A stretch of DNA of 64,000 bases from Labrys wisconsinensis (GCF_030814995.1 NZ_JAUSVX010000028.1:22820-86819); one strand, 5' to 3'; shown: positions 51,090 through 62,970, counted from the first letter of the stretch. A program made the numbers and translations. Notes: a model not told the origin generated them from the sequence alone.

Positions 51090-52136
51090 TTGGCCGAGAG
51101 CAGCGCACAGGCGATGGACACACCTTGGCGAAGCATCGCTCGCCATGCGGCGGCGTGCCCGAGCCCGCACAACACCCAGCCGTTCCGGCTGCGCATCCGC
51201 AGCGAGACCGAGGCCGAGGTCGTCTTCCTGCCGCGACGCGGGCTCTGGGTCGCCGACCCCCATGGCCGCTTCACCTGGCTGACGGCCGGCATCTTCGTCG
51301 AGCTGTGCACCATCGCGGCGCATGGCCTCGGCTTCGAGCTTGAGCAGCGGACCGATTTCGTGCCGATGTATCGCGACGGCGATACCGAGACGCCGCAGGT
51401 CATCGCACGCCTGACCCTGCGCCCGGCGGACGGCGCCGTCGCCGATCTCGATCCCGCGCTGATCCTGGCCCGCCACACCTCGCGCCTGCCCTATGACGGC
51501 CATCCCATCCCCGAGGCGCTACTGGCGGAGATGCAGGCCGAGGCCGCGCGCACCGGCCACCGCTTCGAAGCGCGCAACGACGGCGAGGCGATCCGCTGGG
51601 TGGTCGAGCTCAACCGGCAGGCGCTGTTCCACGACATGCTGAACGCGCCGATCCGCCGGGAACTGGTGCGCTGGCTGCGCTTCGGCACGCGCGAGGAGGA
51701 CATCACCGGCGACGGCCTGTCGGCGCGCTGCCTCGGCTTTTCCGCCCCGCTGCTGCGCAGCTTCTTCACCCGGCCCGGCTTCTGGACCCTGCCCGGCATC
51801 CGCAGCCTCGTCGGCGCGCTCTATCGGCGCAGCATGAAGGGGGTCGGCACAGTCGGCTGGCTCCGCGGCCCCTATGTCACCATGGAAGACTGGTTCCGTG
51901 CCGGCACGACCATGATCCGGCTTTGGCTGATCGTCGCCCGGCACGGCTATCACTGGCAGCCCTACGGCTCCGTCATCACCTCGGACGAGGCGCGGACCAA
52001 CATGATCCGCTATTTCGACATGCCGGACGAGAAAGGCGGGGCGGACGCGGTCTGGCTGCTGCTGCGGCTCGGCAAGAGCGCCCCGCCGCCGATCAGCCGG
52101 CGGCTGCCCTTCGAGGATATCGTCCTATGCGGCTGA
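51090..52136 (+). CDS. Nitroreductase-fold FMN oxidoreductase (Acg-like)
   Basis: A 348-residue protein of the nitroreductase superfamily. The N-terminal flavin motif is ACPSPHNTQPFRLRI, matching the SxxNxQPxxF pattern. The rest is divergent, resembling the two-domain Acg type more than simple NfsB proteins. TTG 51090 (MAESSAQAMD) is the furthest reasonable start; ATG 51114 is an alternative. Its last ten bases overlap the next gene's start, so the two are translationally coupled. Function is not established. Confidence 0.83.
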   Translation: MAESSAQAMDTPWRSIARHAAACPSPHNTQPFRLRIRSETEAEVVFLPRRGLWVADPHGRFTWLTAGIFVELCTIAAHGLGFELEQRTDFVPMYRDGDTETPQVIARLTLRPADGAVADLDPALILARHTSRLPYDGHPIPEALLAEMQAEAARTGHRFEARNDGEAIRWVVELNRQALFHDMLNAPIRRELVRWLRFGTREEDITGDGLSARCLGFSAPLLRSFFTRPGFWTLPGIRSLVGALYRRSMKGVGTVGWLRGPYVTMEDWFRAGTTMIRLWLIVARHGYHWQPYGSVITSDEARTNMIRYFDMPDEKGGADAVWLLLRLGKSAPPPISRRLPFEDIVLCG

Positions 52137-53683
52137 TCAAGAGCACGGTCAGGCCGTTCTTCCTCTTTCTGGTCGCGGTGGTGAACGGCGTGGAGCGGGC
52201 CTTCGCCTCGTCGCGCCACGCCTACAGGATCCTGCTGGTCCCCGGCTTCGAGCGCATCCGCTGGGGCCTCGGCGCCTGGCGGGCCTGGGCCAATTTCTAC
52301 CACGCCTATCGCCGGGTGCCGGCCTACCGCCACTATATCGACGGTCTCGGCGGCAGGCCGGAGATCCGGCTCGACCACGTCACCAAGCCGGACCTCACCT
52401 CGATCCCGGAGATGGACAAGGAGTCCTATATCAAGAAGTACCCGCAGGAGGAGCGGCTGCTGGGGGGCAAGCTGCCGTCGGCCGGCGTGATGGTCGACGA
52501 ATCCTCGGGCAGCAGCGGCACGCCGACGAGCTGGGTGCGCGGCCGGACCGAGCGGCAGATCACCAAGCAGATGATGCAGATGACGTTCCTGCGCATCACC
52601 GGCGAGGCGGAAACCCTGTTCGTGCTCAACGCCTTCGCCCTGGGCGCCTGGGCCACCGGCATGAACGTCGCGATCTCGCTCACCGACACGACCATCCTCA
52701 AGTCGACCGGGCCGAACCTCGACAAGATCATCGCCACGATCCACGAGTTCGGCCCGCGCTTCCGCTATGTCGTGATGGGCTACCCGCCCTTCCTGAAGAC
52801 GCTCGCCGACGACCCGCGCCTCGACTGGTCGCGCTTCAAGGTCGATGGCGCCTTCGGGGGCGAGGGCATCTCGGAAAGCCTGCGCGACTACCTCCTCAAG
52901 AAGTTCCAGCGGGTGATCGGCAGCTATGGGGCCTCGGATCTCGAGGTCAACATGGCGCTGGAGAGCGAGCTGACCATCAAGCTGCGCCGCGCGCTGCTGG
53001 CCGACGAGCGGCTGCGCCAGGCGATCATCCGGACGGAGTACGGCGTCACGCCGATGGTGTTCCAGTACAACCCGCTGGCCTATTACCTTGAGGAGAACAC
53101 CAGGGGCGAGCTGGTGGCGACCATCTCCCGGCCGTACAACATCTCGCCGAAGATCCGGTACAACATCCACGACCGCGGCCATGTCCTGCGCTTCGGCGAG
53201 CTCCGGCGCATCCTGCGCGAGCTCGGCCTGGAGGACGTGCTGAAGACCAGCGGGCGCGTCCTCGACCTGCCGCTGCTGTTCATCTATGGCCGTTCCGACA
53301 TGTCGATCGAGTATTACGGCGCCAAGGTCACGCCCGACAGCCTGCGCGAGATCCTGTTCGGGCTCGACGTGCTGGCGCCGGTGCTCAGCACGTTCCGGCT
53401 GATCTCCTATGAGGACCAGGCGCACAACAAGCGCATGGAGGTCGCGGTCGAGCTCGCCGCCGAGGCGAGCCTGCCCCTGCCGCTCGACGAGCTGCAGGAC
53501 AAGGTGTTCACCCGGCTCGCCGCCATGAACGGCGACTTCCTCAACGCCTGGAAGCGCACCGCCACGCCGGAGAACATGCCGGCGCTGAGGGTCCACGCGT
53601 TCAACACCGGACCGTTCGAGGGCGGCCAGCGCCGGCTCAAGAACGAATATGTCGCCTCGAAGATCAAGTACGACAGCCTGTAG
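52127..53683 (+). CDS. PaaK-like adenylate-forming enzyme
   Basis: A 518-residue protein of the phenylacetate-CoA ligase-like branch of AMP-forming enzymes. The ATP-binding loop is DESSGSSGTPTS, the YGxTE-like motif reads YGASDLE, the A7-like aspartate lies in PKIRYNIHDRG, and the A8-like motif is YGRSDMSIEYYGAKVTP. It activates some carboxylic acid to an acyl-AMP, probably for CoA or amide transfer. ATG 52127 overlaps the nitroreductase-fold stop codon by ten bases. The pair makes an oxidoreductase plus acyl-activating unit that I do not recognise as a known pathway. Confidence 0.82.
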   Translation: MRLIKSTVRPFFLFLVAVVNGVERAFASSRHAYRILLVPGFERIRWGLGAWRAWANFYHAYRRVPAYRHYIDGLGGRPEIRLDHVTKPDLTSIPEMDKESYIKKYPQEERLLGGKLPSAGVMVDESSGSSGTPTSWVRGRTERQITKQMMQMTFLRITGEAETLFVLNAFALGAWATGMNVAISLTDTTILKSTGPNLDKIIATIHEFGPRFRYVVMGYPPFLKTLADDPRLDWSRFKVDGAFGGEGISESLRDYLLKKFQRVIGSYGASDLEVNMALESELTIKLRRALLADERLRQAIIRTEYGVTPMVFQYNPLAYYLEENTRGELVATISRPYNISPKIRYNIHDRGHVLRFGELRRILRELGLEDVLKTSGRVLDLPLLFIYGRSDMSIEYYGAKVTPDSLREILFGLDVLAPVLSTFRLISYEDQAHNKRMEVAVELAAEASLPLPLDELQDKVFTRLAAMNGDFLNAWKRTATPENMPALRVHAFNTGPFEGGQRRLKNEYVASKIKYDSL

Positions 53684-53762
53684 GGGCCTCTCTCAGGCAT
53701 CGTCGGGGAGTAAGTGAATTGAATCGCGGTGGGGCCAGACGGCGTTCCTATCGGTCGGTGCT

Positions 53763-53939
53763 CGACGCCTGGGCCTTCCCTCCCCCTTGCGGGGAGGGAT
53801 AAAGGGTGGGGGTCGTGCAGAACGACGCGGATCGGATGGTAAAGGGCACGCTGTAACGAGCGCTGAGCCCTGTTCTGATGGACCCCCACCCCTTGCCCCT
53901 CCCCGCAAGGCGGAGGGGATCGGCTGACGTCGCGTTTGA
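53763..53939. repeat. Dispersed paired-arm intergenic repeat, copy 2
   Basis: Second copy of the element at 1310-1490, same orientation. Left module 53778-53814 and right module 53882-53918 are near reverse complements. The internal bases differ from copy 1, while the modules and the outer flanks are nearly identical. It again lies between convergent genes, here the adenylate-forming enzyme gene and the arginine-deiminase-family gene. Confidence 0.85.
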
Positions 53940-53962
53940 TTCAGTTATTCGCCGACAAATCC

Positions 53963-54949
53963 CTAACCATAGAGCGGCCGGGTCAGGCAATGGACCCCGC
54001 CGGTCGCCTTGGCGATCTCGGTGCCCTTGACCAGCTGGATGGTCACGTCGGCCGCCTCTTCCAGGGCCGCCTTGAGCTCGGCCGGCAGGTCGAAGGCGAG
54101 ATAGCGGCGCCGGCCCAGCGGCAGCAGGTTGCAGCGCTCATGGGCGATGGCATCGGCCTTGTCGCAGCGGATGATCGAGCAGCCGAGGGCCTCGGCGTAG
54201 GACAGGGGGTCGACCGGGCTGAGCCGCCGGTCCCGGTCGATCAGGAAGCCGGAGCCGAACATGCCCGCGGCCGCCAGGATCACCTTGTTCGGCAGGACGG
54301 TGAAGCCGGTGTCGAGATGCAGCAGGTCGGGATCGTGCGAGAGCCCGATGATGGCGTCGGCATGCTCGGGGATGAGGTCGAGCGCCAGCTTGATCGCTGC
54401 GGCCTTCGTGGTGCGGACGCCGAAGCCGATCAGCAGCACGCGCTTGCCGTCGAAGGTGACCGGCAGGAGGTCGCCGCCCTCCAGATATTCGTCGTGCTCG
54501 AAACGCGTGAGCGCCCTCATGCCGAGGTGCTCGAGCGCCCTGCCGACCACGTCCGCCTCCCGGGCCCGGCTCGCCAGCGCCGGACGGGCCGGGATGAAGG
54601 CCGACGGCGCCCAGGGCAGGGTCACGCTGCTGTCGCGCATGAAGATCAGGTTCGGGTTGGCCGCCGCCTCCAGGCGATAGGGCTCGTGATCGCCGAGCAG
54701 GTCCTCCAGGAAGATCGTCTCGACATGGCTGCCGACCAGCGCGGCGAAGCCGTCATACTCGGCATAGAGCTCGTCTGGGTGCGGCAGGTCGAGGAAGTTG
54801 AGCTCGGCGAGACGATCCCTGGAAAGATTTTCGAGAGACGCCCCGTGCCGCGGGTGATGCATCAGGATCCGGCGCGGCGGCACGTGGTATTCGGAGAAAT
54901 CGTGCACGTCCGTGAGCAAGACGATCTCCCTGCGATCTTGCGCCGACAC
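53963..54949 (-). CDS. Arginine deiminase / amidinotransferase-family protein
   Basis: A 328-residue pentein-fold protein. Family motifs are NPNLIFMRDSSV, EGGDLL, HLDTGFTVL, and the C-terminal GGVHCLTRPLYG with the nucleophilic cysteine C321. It is shorter than classical arginine deiminases (about 410 residues). The substrate is uncertain: arginine, a methylarginine or an agmatine-like guanidine. The start is a GTG (54949) without a clear ribosome binding site. It is on the same strand as bphP, whose stop codon lies 60 bp upstream, so it may be a third gene in that transcript. Confidence 0.85.
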   Translation of the reverse strand: MSAQDRREIVLLTDVHDFSEYHVPPRRILMHHPRHGASLENLSRDRLAELNFLDLPHPDELYAEYDGFAALVGSHVETIFLEDLLGDHEPYRLEAAANPNLIFMRDSSVTLPWAPSAFIPARPALASRAREADVVGRALEHLGMRALTRFEHDEYLEGGDLLPVTFDGKRVLLIGFGVRTTKAAAIKLALDLIPEHADAIIGLSHDPDLLHLDTGFTVLPNKVILAAAGMFGSGFLIDRDRRLSPVDPLSYAEALGCSIIRCDKADAIAHERCNLLPLGRRRYLAFDLPAELKAALEEAADVTIQLVKGTEIAKATGGVHCLTRPLYG

Positions 54950-55009
54950 TGCAATTGGAACGCCGAAACCTAGGGTGCTGATCTTGATGAATGGTTAGCG
55001 CACCCTCGC

Positions 55010-57154
55010 CTATGTCCGCACCGCCTCGATCGGCGCGGTGAGCGTCGCCCTTGTGCCCGGCTGGGTGTCGTCATAGTCCAGCGTGCCGCCGAGCTGGCGG
55101 ACCAGCCCCTCGATCAGCCGGCTGCCGAAGCCGCTGCGGGCCGTGCCGCGTCCCGCGCCCTCGTCCGTGACGATCAGGCGGAACAGGTTCCTGTCCTCGG
55201 CCAGGGTGACGCGCAGGGGTCCCGGGGCGCCGCCATAGGCGTACTTGTTGGCGTTGATGACGAGCTCGGTCAGCACCAGGCCGAGGCCGACGGCCCGGTC
55301 GTTCGGCAGCATGATCGGCTGGAGGTCGCGGACGAGATGCCGGCCCCAGTCCTCGCCGATCGAGGCGACGAGGTCGTCGAGCAGCTCATCGAGGTAGCGG
55401 GCCGCATCGATGGTCTCGAGCTGGTCGGACCGGTAGAGGCGCCGGTGCACCAGCGACACCGCGGCGATGCGCCGGCGCGCTTCCCCGACCGCCGCCTGCA
55501 GCGCCGCATCCGCGCTCTCGCGCGCCTGCATCGACAGGAAGCTGGAGACGAGCTGCAGGCTGTTCTGGACGCGGTGGTTGATCTCGCCGATCAGGAATTC
55601 CTTCTGCTGGAGCAGCGCCTCCTTCTGCTCGACCGTCGTCAGCAGCTGGCGGTTGAGATCCTGGATGCGCCGGGTCTGCCAGACGTTCATCACGGCGACG
55701 CAGAGGCGGCCGGCGGCCTCGACCTCGGGGATGGTCCAGCGACGCGCCCGCCCCCTGACCATCTCCGTCCAGGCCTCGAAGCTGGCGCGCGGATTGAGCG
55801 TGCCGCCCGCGGCGGTCATCGCCGCCTTGTGCGGATTGCCGGCCCAGTTGACCACCTCGACCTCCTCCGCCCGGAACCAGAGCACCACCCAGGGCTCGCT
55901 CGCCGAGAGGACGACGGCCAGCACGCCGCCCGCCAGACCCTGCTCCGCGTCCGGCAGGGCATAGTGACCGACGAGCGTGCTGCTGGCGAAGACCGGCTGG
56001 CCCGGCTTGGCGATCACCCAGGCCGCCAGCCTGCGCACCGAGTCCTCGGCGGGACAGCGTCCGCCCGTCACCACCTCCCGGCCACGCAGCACCGCGACGC
56101 CGTCGCCGTCGAGCATCGCCATGATGTCGCCGAGATGATGGGAGATCGCCGCGTCCAGCGATCCCTGGCGCAGCAGCAGATCGACGATGCGATCCTCATG
56201 GGTGCGCAGCCGCACCCGCTCGCGATAGGCGTCGGTCTCCTCCCGCGCCTTGATCTGGCGCGACAGGCCGCCCGCCAGGGCGCGGCAGGCGGCGCGCAGG
56301 TCGGCGCCGACCAGGCGCGGCGCGGCACTGTGGCAGGCGATCAGGCCCCAGAGCACGCCGTCCTTGACGATCGAGATCGAGGCGGAGGCGGCGACGCCCA
56401 TGTTCTTCAGGTACTGGACATGCACCGGCGAGACGCTGCGCAAGGCGCAGTCGCTCATATCGAGCGGCTCGGCGGCCGGCCGGGCAGCAGGCACCAGCGG
56501 CGCCGGCCGGTAGGCGACGTCCGGAATGACGCGCACGAGGTTGCGGACGTAGAGCGCCCGCGCCTGCCGCGGAATGTCGGCGGCCGGAAAATGGTGGTTG
56601 AGAAAGGAACGCTGGCCTGCCGCTGCGTCCTCGGCGAGGACGACGCCGGCATCGTCCTCCAGGAACTGGTAGACCATCACGCGGTCGTAGCCGATCAGGC
56701 GGCGGAACTCGACCGCCGCGACGGCGCAGAGCTGCCTGAGGTCGGCCGCCCGCTCGAAGGCGGCGGCCGCCGCCTCCAGCTGCGGCAGGAGCGCGGCGCT
56801 GGAGGCGGCGGAAGCGGCCGGCTCGAGCTCGACGATCACGGCGTCTCCGGCGCGATGGAAGGCGCCGTCGAAGCTCTCGGCCCCGCCGGGCACCGCGACC
56901 TGCCGCAGCGTGCCCCGCTCGGCGGCTGCCACGGCCGCGGCGGTCGCGGCGCCCAGCAGCTCCGCGCAGGGCAGGCCGATCCAATCCGCGCGGCCGAGGC
57001 GGCCTTCGATGTCGCCGGCGCCCTGCCGCACCGCCGTGGTGGCGGGGTCGAGCACCAGCATCAGCCCATGCGGCTGGATCGATCCGGGGATGTGGATCGG
57101 CTCGCGATCGCAGGCGGCGAGATCGAGGTCGTCGCTCACGCCGGGCTTCCGCAC
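55010..57154 (-). CDS. bphP: Bacteriophytochrome histidine kinase
   Basis: A 714-residue red/far-red photoreceptor. The order is PAS2 (about 15-110), GAF (about 130-300), PHY (about 310-480) and a HisKA_2-type kinase (about 505-714). Biliverdin would attach to C15 (LAACDREPIHIPGSIQPHG), the bacteriophytochrome position, and GAF has PAADIPRQARALYVRN. The phospho-acceptor region is EINHRVQNSLQLVSSFL, and the ATPase has ELVINANKYAYGGAP. The start overlaps the heme oxygenase gene by 19 bp. A dedicated response regulator is not adjacent. Confidence 0.96.
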   Translation of the reverse strand: MRKPGVSDDLDLAACDREPIHIPGSIQPHGLMLVLDPATTAVRQGAGDIEGRLGRADWIGLPCAELLGAATAAAVAAAERGTLRQVAVPGGAESFDGAFHRAGDAVIVELEPAASAASSAALLPQLEAAAAAFERAADLRQLCAVAAVEFRRLIGYDRVMVYQFLEDDAGVVLAEDAAAGQRSFLNHHFPAADIPRQARALYVRNLVRVIPDVAYRPAPLVPAARPAAEPLDMSDCALRSVSPVHVQYLKNMGVAASASISIVKDGVLWGLIACHSAAPRLVGADLRAACRALAGGLSRQIKAREETDAYRERVRLRTHEDRIVDLLLRQGSLDAAISHHLGDIMAMLDGDGVAVLRGREVVTGGRCPAEDSVRRLAAWVIAKPGQPVFASSTLVGHYALPDAEQGLAGGVLAVVLSASEPWVVLWFRAEEVEVVNWAGNPHKAAMTAAGGTLNPRASFEAWTEMVRGRARRWTIPEVEAAGRLCVAVMNVWQTRRIQDLNRQLLTTVEQKEALLQQKEFLIGEINHRVQNSLQLVSSFLSMQARESADAALQAAVGEARRRIAAVSLVHRRLYRSDQLETIDAARYLDELLDDLVASIGEDWGRHLVRDLQPIMLPNDRAVGLGLVLTELVINANKYAYGGAPGPLRVTLAEDRNLFRLIVTDEGAGRGTARSGFGSRLIEGLVRQLGGTLDYDDTQPGTRATLTAPIEAVRT

Positions 57155-57702
57155 AGGACGCGCTCGGCATGGTCGAAGCCGCGGACCGCGCCGAAAACCG
57201 CCTCGCCGACGCGCTCGGCATCGCCCTCGGTCTCGCGCTCCAGCACCGACAGGAAGCTGCGCCAGCGCGCGCCGGTCGCGGCACCATAGGGATCGAGGAA
57301 GGCGAGATCCGGGTCGGCGACGCCCTGCCGGGCCAGGGCGTGCAAGATGGCGCGGCCGCCGAGCGTCGAGCCTTCGAGGACATAGAGCAGGCCCAGCGCC
57401 TCCGCGCGGCTGCGCGGGCGCGGGAAGGCCGGCGCCTCGCCGACGAAGCGGCTGAGCAGATGGGCGCGGCTGCGCGCGCCGAACTCAAGACCAGCCACCG
57501 GCTCGAGGGCCTCGGCCAGCGCCGCGTCCGCGGGCACGTGCAGGGCGGCGTAGCGCCGGATCAGGGCCTCGCGGCTGGCGCACTCGGCGAAGCGCCGCAC
57601 CGCGTCCAACCGCTCCTCCAGACGGCGATGGGTCTCGCGCGTCGCGTTCCGCATGCCTTCGAGAGCCGGCACCCGGCGCGCTGCCTCGTCGTCACGGTTC
57701 AA
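57136..57702 (-). CDS. bphO: Heme oxygenase producing biliverdin
   Basis: Cleaves heme to biliverdin IX-alpha, the chromophore of the downstream phytochrome. The proximal-histidine region is MRNATRETHRRLEERLD, and the distal helix is LYVLEGSTLGGRAI. The start is hard to place: TTG 57702 (NRDDEAARRVPALEG follows) has GAGG eight bases upstream and gives 188 residues. ATG 57744 or 57762 would add 14 or 20 residues without homology. It is coupled to bphP by a 19-bp overlap, an established bphO-bphP operon. Confidence 0.9.
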   Translation of the reverse strand: MNRDDEAARRVPALEGMRNATRETHRRLEERLDAVRRFAECASREALIRRYAALHVPADAALAEALEPVAGLEFGARSRAHLLSRFVGEAPAFPRPRSRAEALGLLYVLEGSTLGGRAILHALARQGVADPDLAFLDPYGAATGARWRSFLSVLERETEGDAERVGEAVFGAVRGFDHAERVLCGSPA

Positions 57703-57801
57703 ATCGGCATCCTCGTTACCTGCGACAATAGCCCAAACGCGCATGGGTGGATTTTGTGCCAATGTCGATATCCTGCTTTTGCAGGGCGCCGGGCGGCCGT
57801 T

Positions 57802-60105
<2,304 letters not shown>

Positions 60106-60208
60106 GGCGGTCTCCAGAATCGGCGGCGACCATGCCGCTTCGGCGCGCGCTTGTCAGCCCTGGGGCGGATGCCGATCCACGGGAAGCCGCACGGCGGCCT
60201 GCCGCCGC

Positions 60209-61942
60209 TCAGCCCTGCGCGCGCTTGCCGAACCAGAAATCGAGCTCGCGCAGCCGCCGCCTGTCGCTGCCCGCATCCGATCCCGGAGCGCCGATCTGCC
60301 AGGCGTCGTCGTCGGCGAGGCCCTGCCATGCCGGCTTGCCGTGCTGGGCCTGCACGGACTGGCGCCAGCGGTACTGGCTGTAGACCTGCATGATGTGGCC
60401 GGCATATTGGCTGGCGAGATCGCCGTCGCCCTCGATCAGCAGGAGGTTCTCGTCGTTCACCCCGCTCGCCTTCGGGCCCATGTTGTGCGAGCCGGTCATG
60501 ACAACGGGCTTCTGGCCATAGGGGTCGATGACGATGACCTTGCTGTGCACCATGGCGAAGGTGCGCGGCAGCTTGAGCAGCTCCTCGTGCCAATAGGCGA
60601 AGGGCCCGGGAATGGCGGCCGGCAGCACGACGTCGGCATTGGCGTCGATGCGCTCGCCGCGGTTGAACAGCGTCACCGGATTCTTGGCCGTGCCTGGATT
60701 CTGGTTCAGCACGCCCTGGATGTAGAGGTCGGGGTCATGGTGCTGGCCGCTGGGCGAGGCGAGGTCGACGATGTCGTTGAACAGCGTGCCGCGCGGGCCG
60801 GGGTTGAACATCAGGAACAGGATGCCCTCCCGCGCGCCGCGGATCAGCTCGCCCGCCTGCTCGAGGTCGAGCTGGCCGTGCATCGGGGTGAACCAGAGCG
60901 TGGCGCCGTCGAGCCCCCGCACCGTGCGGGGCGTCCCGTCGGCGGTGAAGAGGCTGGCGGGGGAGGCATCGCCGCAGTCGGCCAACCTCTTCCACTGGTC
61001 GAGATAGTCCTGCGCCAGCCCGGCATTGCGCACCAGCACCGCGTTGTTGGCCTGGGTGCACAGGCCCGTCATGGTCCAGTTGGTGCTGCCGGTCCACACC
61101 GCCTGCGGCGCCTGCTGCGCGTCGCAGATCACCAGGAACTTGTTGTGCGCCAGGGCGCGAGGCGCAGTCATGCGGTCGCGCAGGTCGCACATCGACAGGG
61201 CGGCGCGCGCGGCGGCATTCTCGTCCTCGCCCTTGTGCTTGACGCTGCCATTGCCGAGCACGACATGGGCGCGCGCGCCGAAGGCCCGGACGAGCGGGAT
61301 CAGCTCGGGGTCGTCGAGCTCGAACAGGGCGGCGAAGACATGGCCGCCATCGCGTTCCGTCTCCGTCAGCAGGCTCGTCAGCGTCTCGTGCACCGGGCCG
61401 CCGAGGAAGTTGCGGATCCGGTCGCCCGGCGTGGCGATGATCTGGCGCAGCGCCTGGTCGGGATGGGCGTCGGGCAGCAGCCGCGCCAGCCACTGGCTGG
61501 CGACGATGCCGCGGTTGAAGAAGCAGGAGATCCGCCCCGCGGTCTCGGCGCCGATCTCGACCACCTCGCTCCAGGCCGAGGCGTTGGCGTCGTCCTCGGT
61601 CAGCGCGTCGGCCGATCCGACCATGGGCGCGACGCGATAGGCGACCTGGTCTCCGGGCCCGACCATGAAGTCCGACCAGACATATTTCTGGATCGGCCAC
61701 TGCGTCGTCGGCTTGCGCGTGCCCGGCGCGACCTGCGGTCCGTTGGCGAAGCCGACCCAGCTCGACACCAGCTCGACGGCGAAGCCGTTCTCGCTGCCCG
61801 TCGTCTCCGGGCTCGGCGCGCTCCCGGCCGCCCGCTTGACGCGCCGGGTGAGGGCGAAGCCGCGGCAGCTCTCGATGAAGGGTGCCTGCCAGGCGAGAAA
61901 GGCGCTGTCGACGCCGGCGCGCACGACGAGATCCACTGGCAT
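60209..61942 (-). CDS. Phospholipase D-like protein
   Basis: A 577-residue member of the PLD superfamily with two HKD motifs. The second is canonical (HSKVIVID, followed by GSHNMG). The first reads HNKFLVICD, so the aspartate is shifted by one position and a cysteine stands in its place, though the GSTNWT that follows is kept. There is no signal peptide. It could be a phosphodiesterase acting on lipids or nucleic acids; the altered motif leaves activity open. GGAGGA precedes ATG 61942. Confidence 0.84.
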   Translation of the reverse strand: MPVDLVVRAGVDSAFLAWQAPFIESCRGFALTRRVKRAAGSAPSPETTGSENGFAVELVSSWVGFANGPQVAPGTRKPTTQWPIQKYVWSDFMVGPGDQVAYRVAPMVGSADALTEDDANASAWSEVVEIGAETAGRISCFFNRGIVASQWLARLLPDAHPDQALRQIIATPGDRIRNFLGGPVHETLTSLLTETERDGGHVFAALFELDDPELIPLVRAFGARAHVVLGNGSVKHKGEDENAAARAALSMCDLRDRMTAPRALAHNKFLVICDAQQAPQAVWTGSTNWTMTGLCTQANNAVLVRNAGLAQDYLDQWKRLADCGDASPASLFTADGTPRTVRGLDGATLWFTPMHGQLDLEQAGELIRGAREGILFLMFNPGPRGTLFNDIVDLASPSGQHHDPDLYIQGVLNQNPGTAKNPVTLFNRGERIDANADVVLPAAIPGPFAYWHEELLKLPRTFAMVHSKVIVIDPYGQKPVVMTGSHNMGPKASGVNDENLLLIEGDGDLASQYAGHIMQVYSQYRWRQSVQAQHGKPAWQGLADDDAWQIGAPGSDAGSDRRRLRELDFWFGKRAQG

Positions 61943-62113
61943 CCGCTCCTCCCATCATCCATCATTCCGCAACGGAATTGTAGATCGAGAGACGTCTTTC
62001 AGCCAGATCTATTGGAACATCGTGGCAATTTCACGCTGACGCGCAGATGAAACAGCGCATCATTACTTAGCCAACTTCGGAAAAAACAATTCCGCCCCGA
62101 AGCTGCGGCGACG

Positions 62114-62815
62114 CTACACCGACCGCATCAGCCCGCCGTCGACCCGGATGTTCTCGCCGGTGATGTAGCCGGCGTCGGGCGAGGCGAGGAAGGCGATGGT
62201 GCCGGCGATCTCGGCCATGGTGCCGTAGCGCTGCATCGGCACGCTCTCGCGCCGCTCCTCGGTGCCGGGCAGGCTGTCGATCCAGCCGGGCAGGACGTTG
62301 TTCATGCGCACGTTGAAAGGCGCATAGGTCTCGGCGAAGATCTTGGTGAAGGCGGCGAGGCCGGCGCGGGCCACCGCCGAGGTCGGGAACATCGGCGTCG
62401 GCTCGAAGGCCCAGGCGGTGGAGATGTTGACGATCGAGCCGGAGCGCTGCGCCTGCATGATCGGCGTCACCAGCCGGGTCGGCCTGACGGCGCTGAGGAA
62501 ATAGACCTCCATGCTGCGGTGCCAGTCCTCGTCGGAGATCTCCAGGATCGGGGCGCGCGGGCCGTGGCCGGCGCTGTTGACCAGCACGTCGACCCGGCCC
62601 CAGCGCGCCACCACGGCGTCGACCAGGCGCTTCAGGTCGTCGTTGGACTCGTTGGAGCCGGTGACGCCGATGCCGCCGAGCTCCTGGGCCAGCGTCTCGC
62701 CCTTGCCGGACGAGGACAGGATGGCGACGGCATAGCCGTCGGCGGCGAGGCGGCGCGCCGCGGCGGCGCCCATGCCGCTGCCGCCGGCGGTGACGATGGC
62801 GACCTTGTCGGCCAT
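62114..62815 (-). CDS. Short-chain dehydrogenase/reductase with altered catalytic motif
   Basis: A 233-residue SDR. The nucleotide motif is VTAGGSGMGAAAARRL, and the NAG-like motif is NSAGHG. The catalytic YxxxK is missing: the aligned segment is FPTSAVAR, with phenylalanine for tyrosine and arginine for lysine. The upstream serine of STAW is kept. The same subgroup occurs in other alphaproteobacteria, so it may have a different chemistry or be a scaffold. GGGAG lies eight bases before ATG 62815. A LysR regulator is divergent. Confidence 0.85.
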   Translation of the reverse strand: MADKVAIVTAGGSGMGAAAARRLAADGYAVAILSSSGKGETLAQELGGIGVTGSNESNDDLKRLVDAVVARWGRVDVLVNSAGHGPRAPILEISDEDWHRSMEVYFLSAVRPTRLVTPIMQAQRSGSIVNISTAWAFEPTPMFPTSAVARAGLAAFTKIFAETYAPFNVRMNNVLPGWIDSLPGTEERRESVPMQRYGTMAEIAGTIAFLASPDAGYITGENIRVDGGLMRSV

Positions 62816-62970
62816 GGCTTGTCTCCCTTTCAACTTCAGGCGGAACGCCGGGGATTCCCTGCCCTCGTTTCCGACGGGGCAAGGAGGCGGGACGCCGGCG
62901 CCGTTCCACTCTTTCCCAACTCTTAGGCCGTGCGGGCGCCGCCAACCATCGATTTCTGGTGCGCAGACCC

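Noticed and set aside
62075..62102. CTTCGG/CCGAAG stem after the SDR as a terminator
   Set aside because: The T-run lies in the loop rather than after the stem, so it is not a credible intrinsic terminator.
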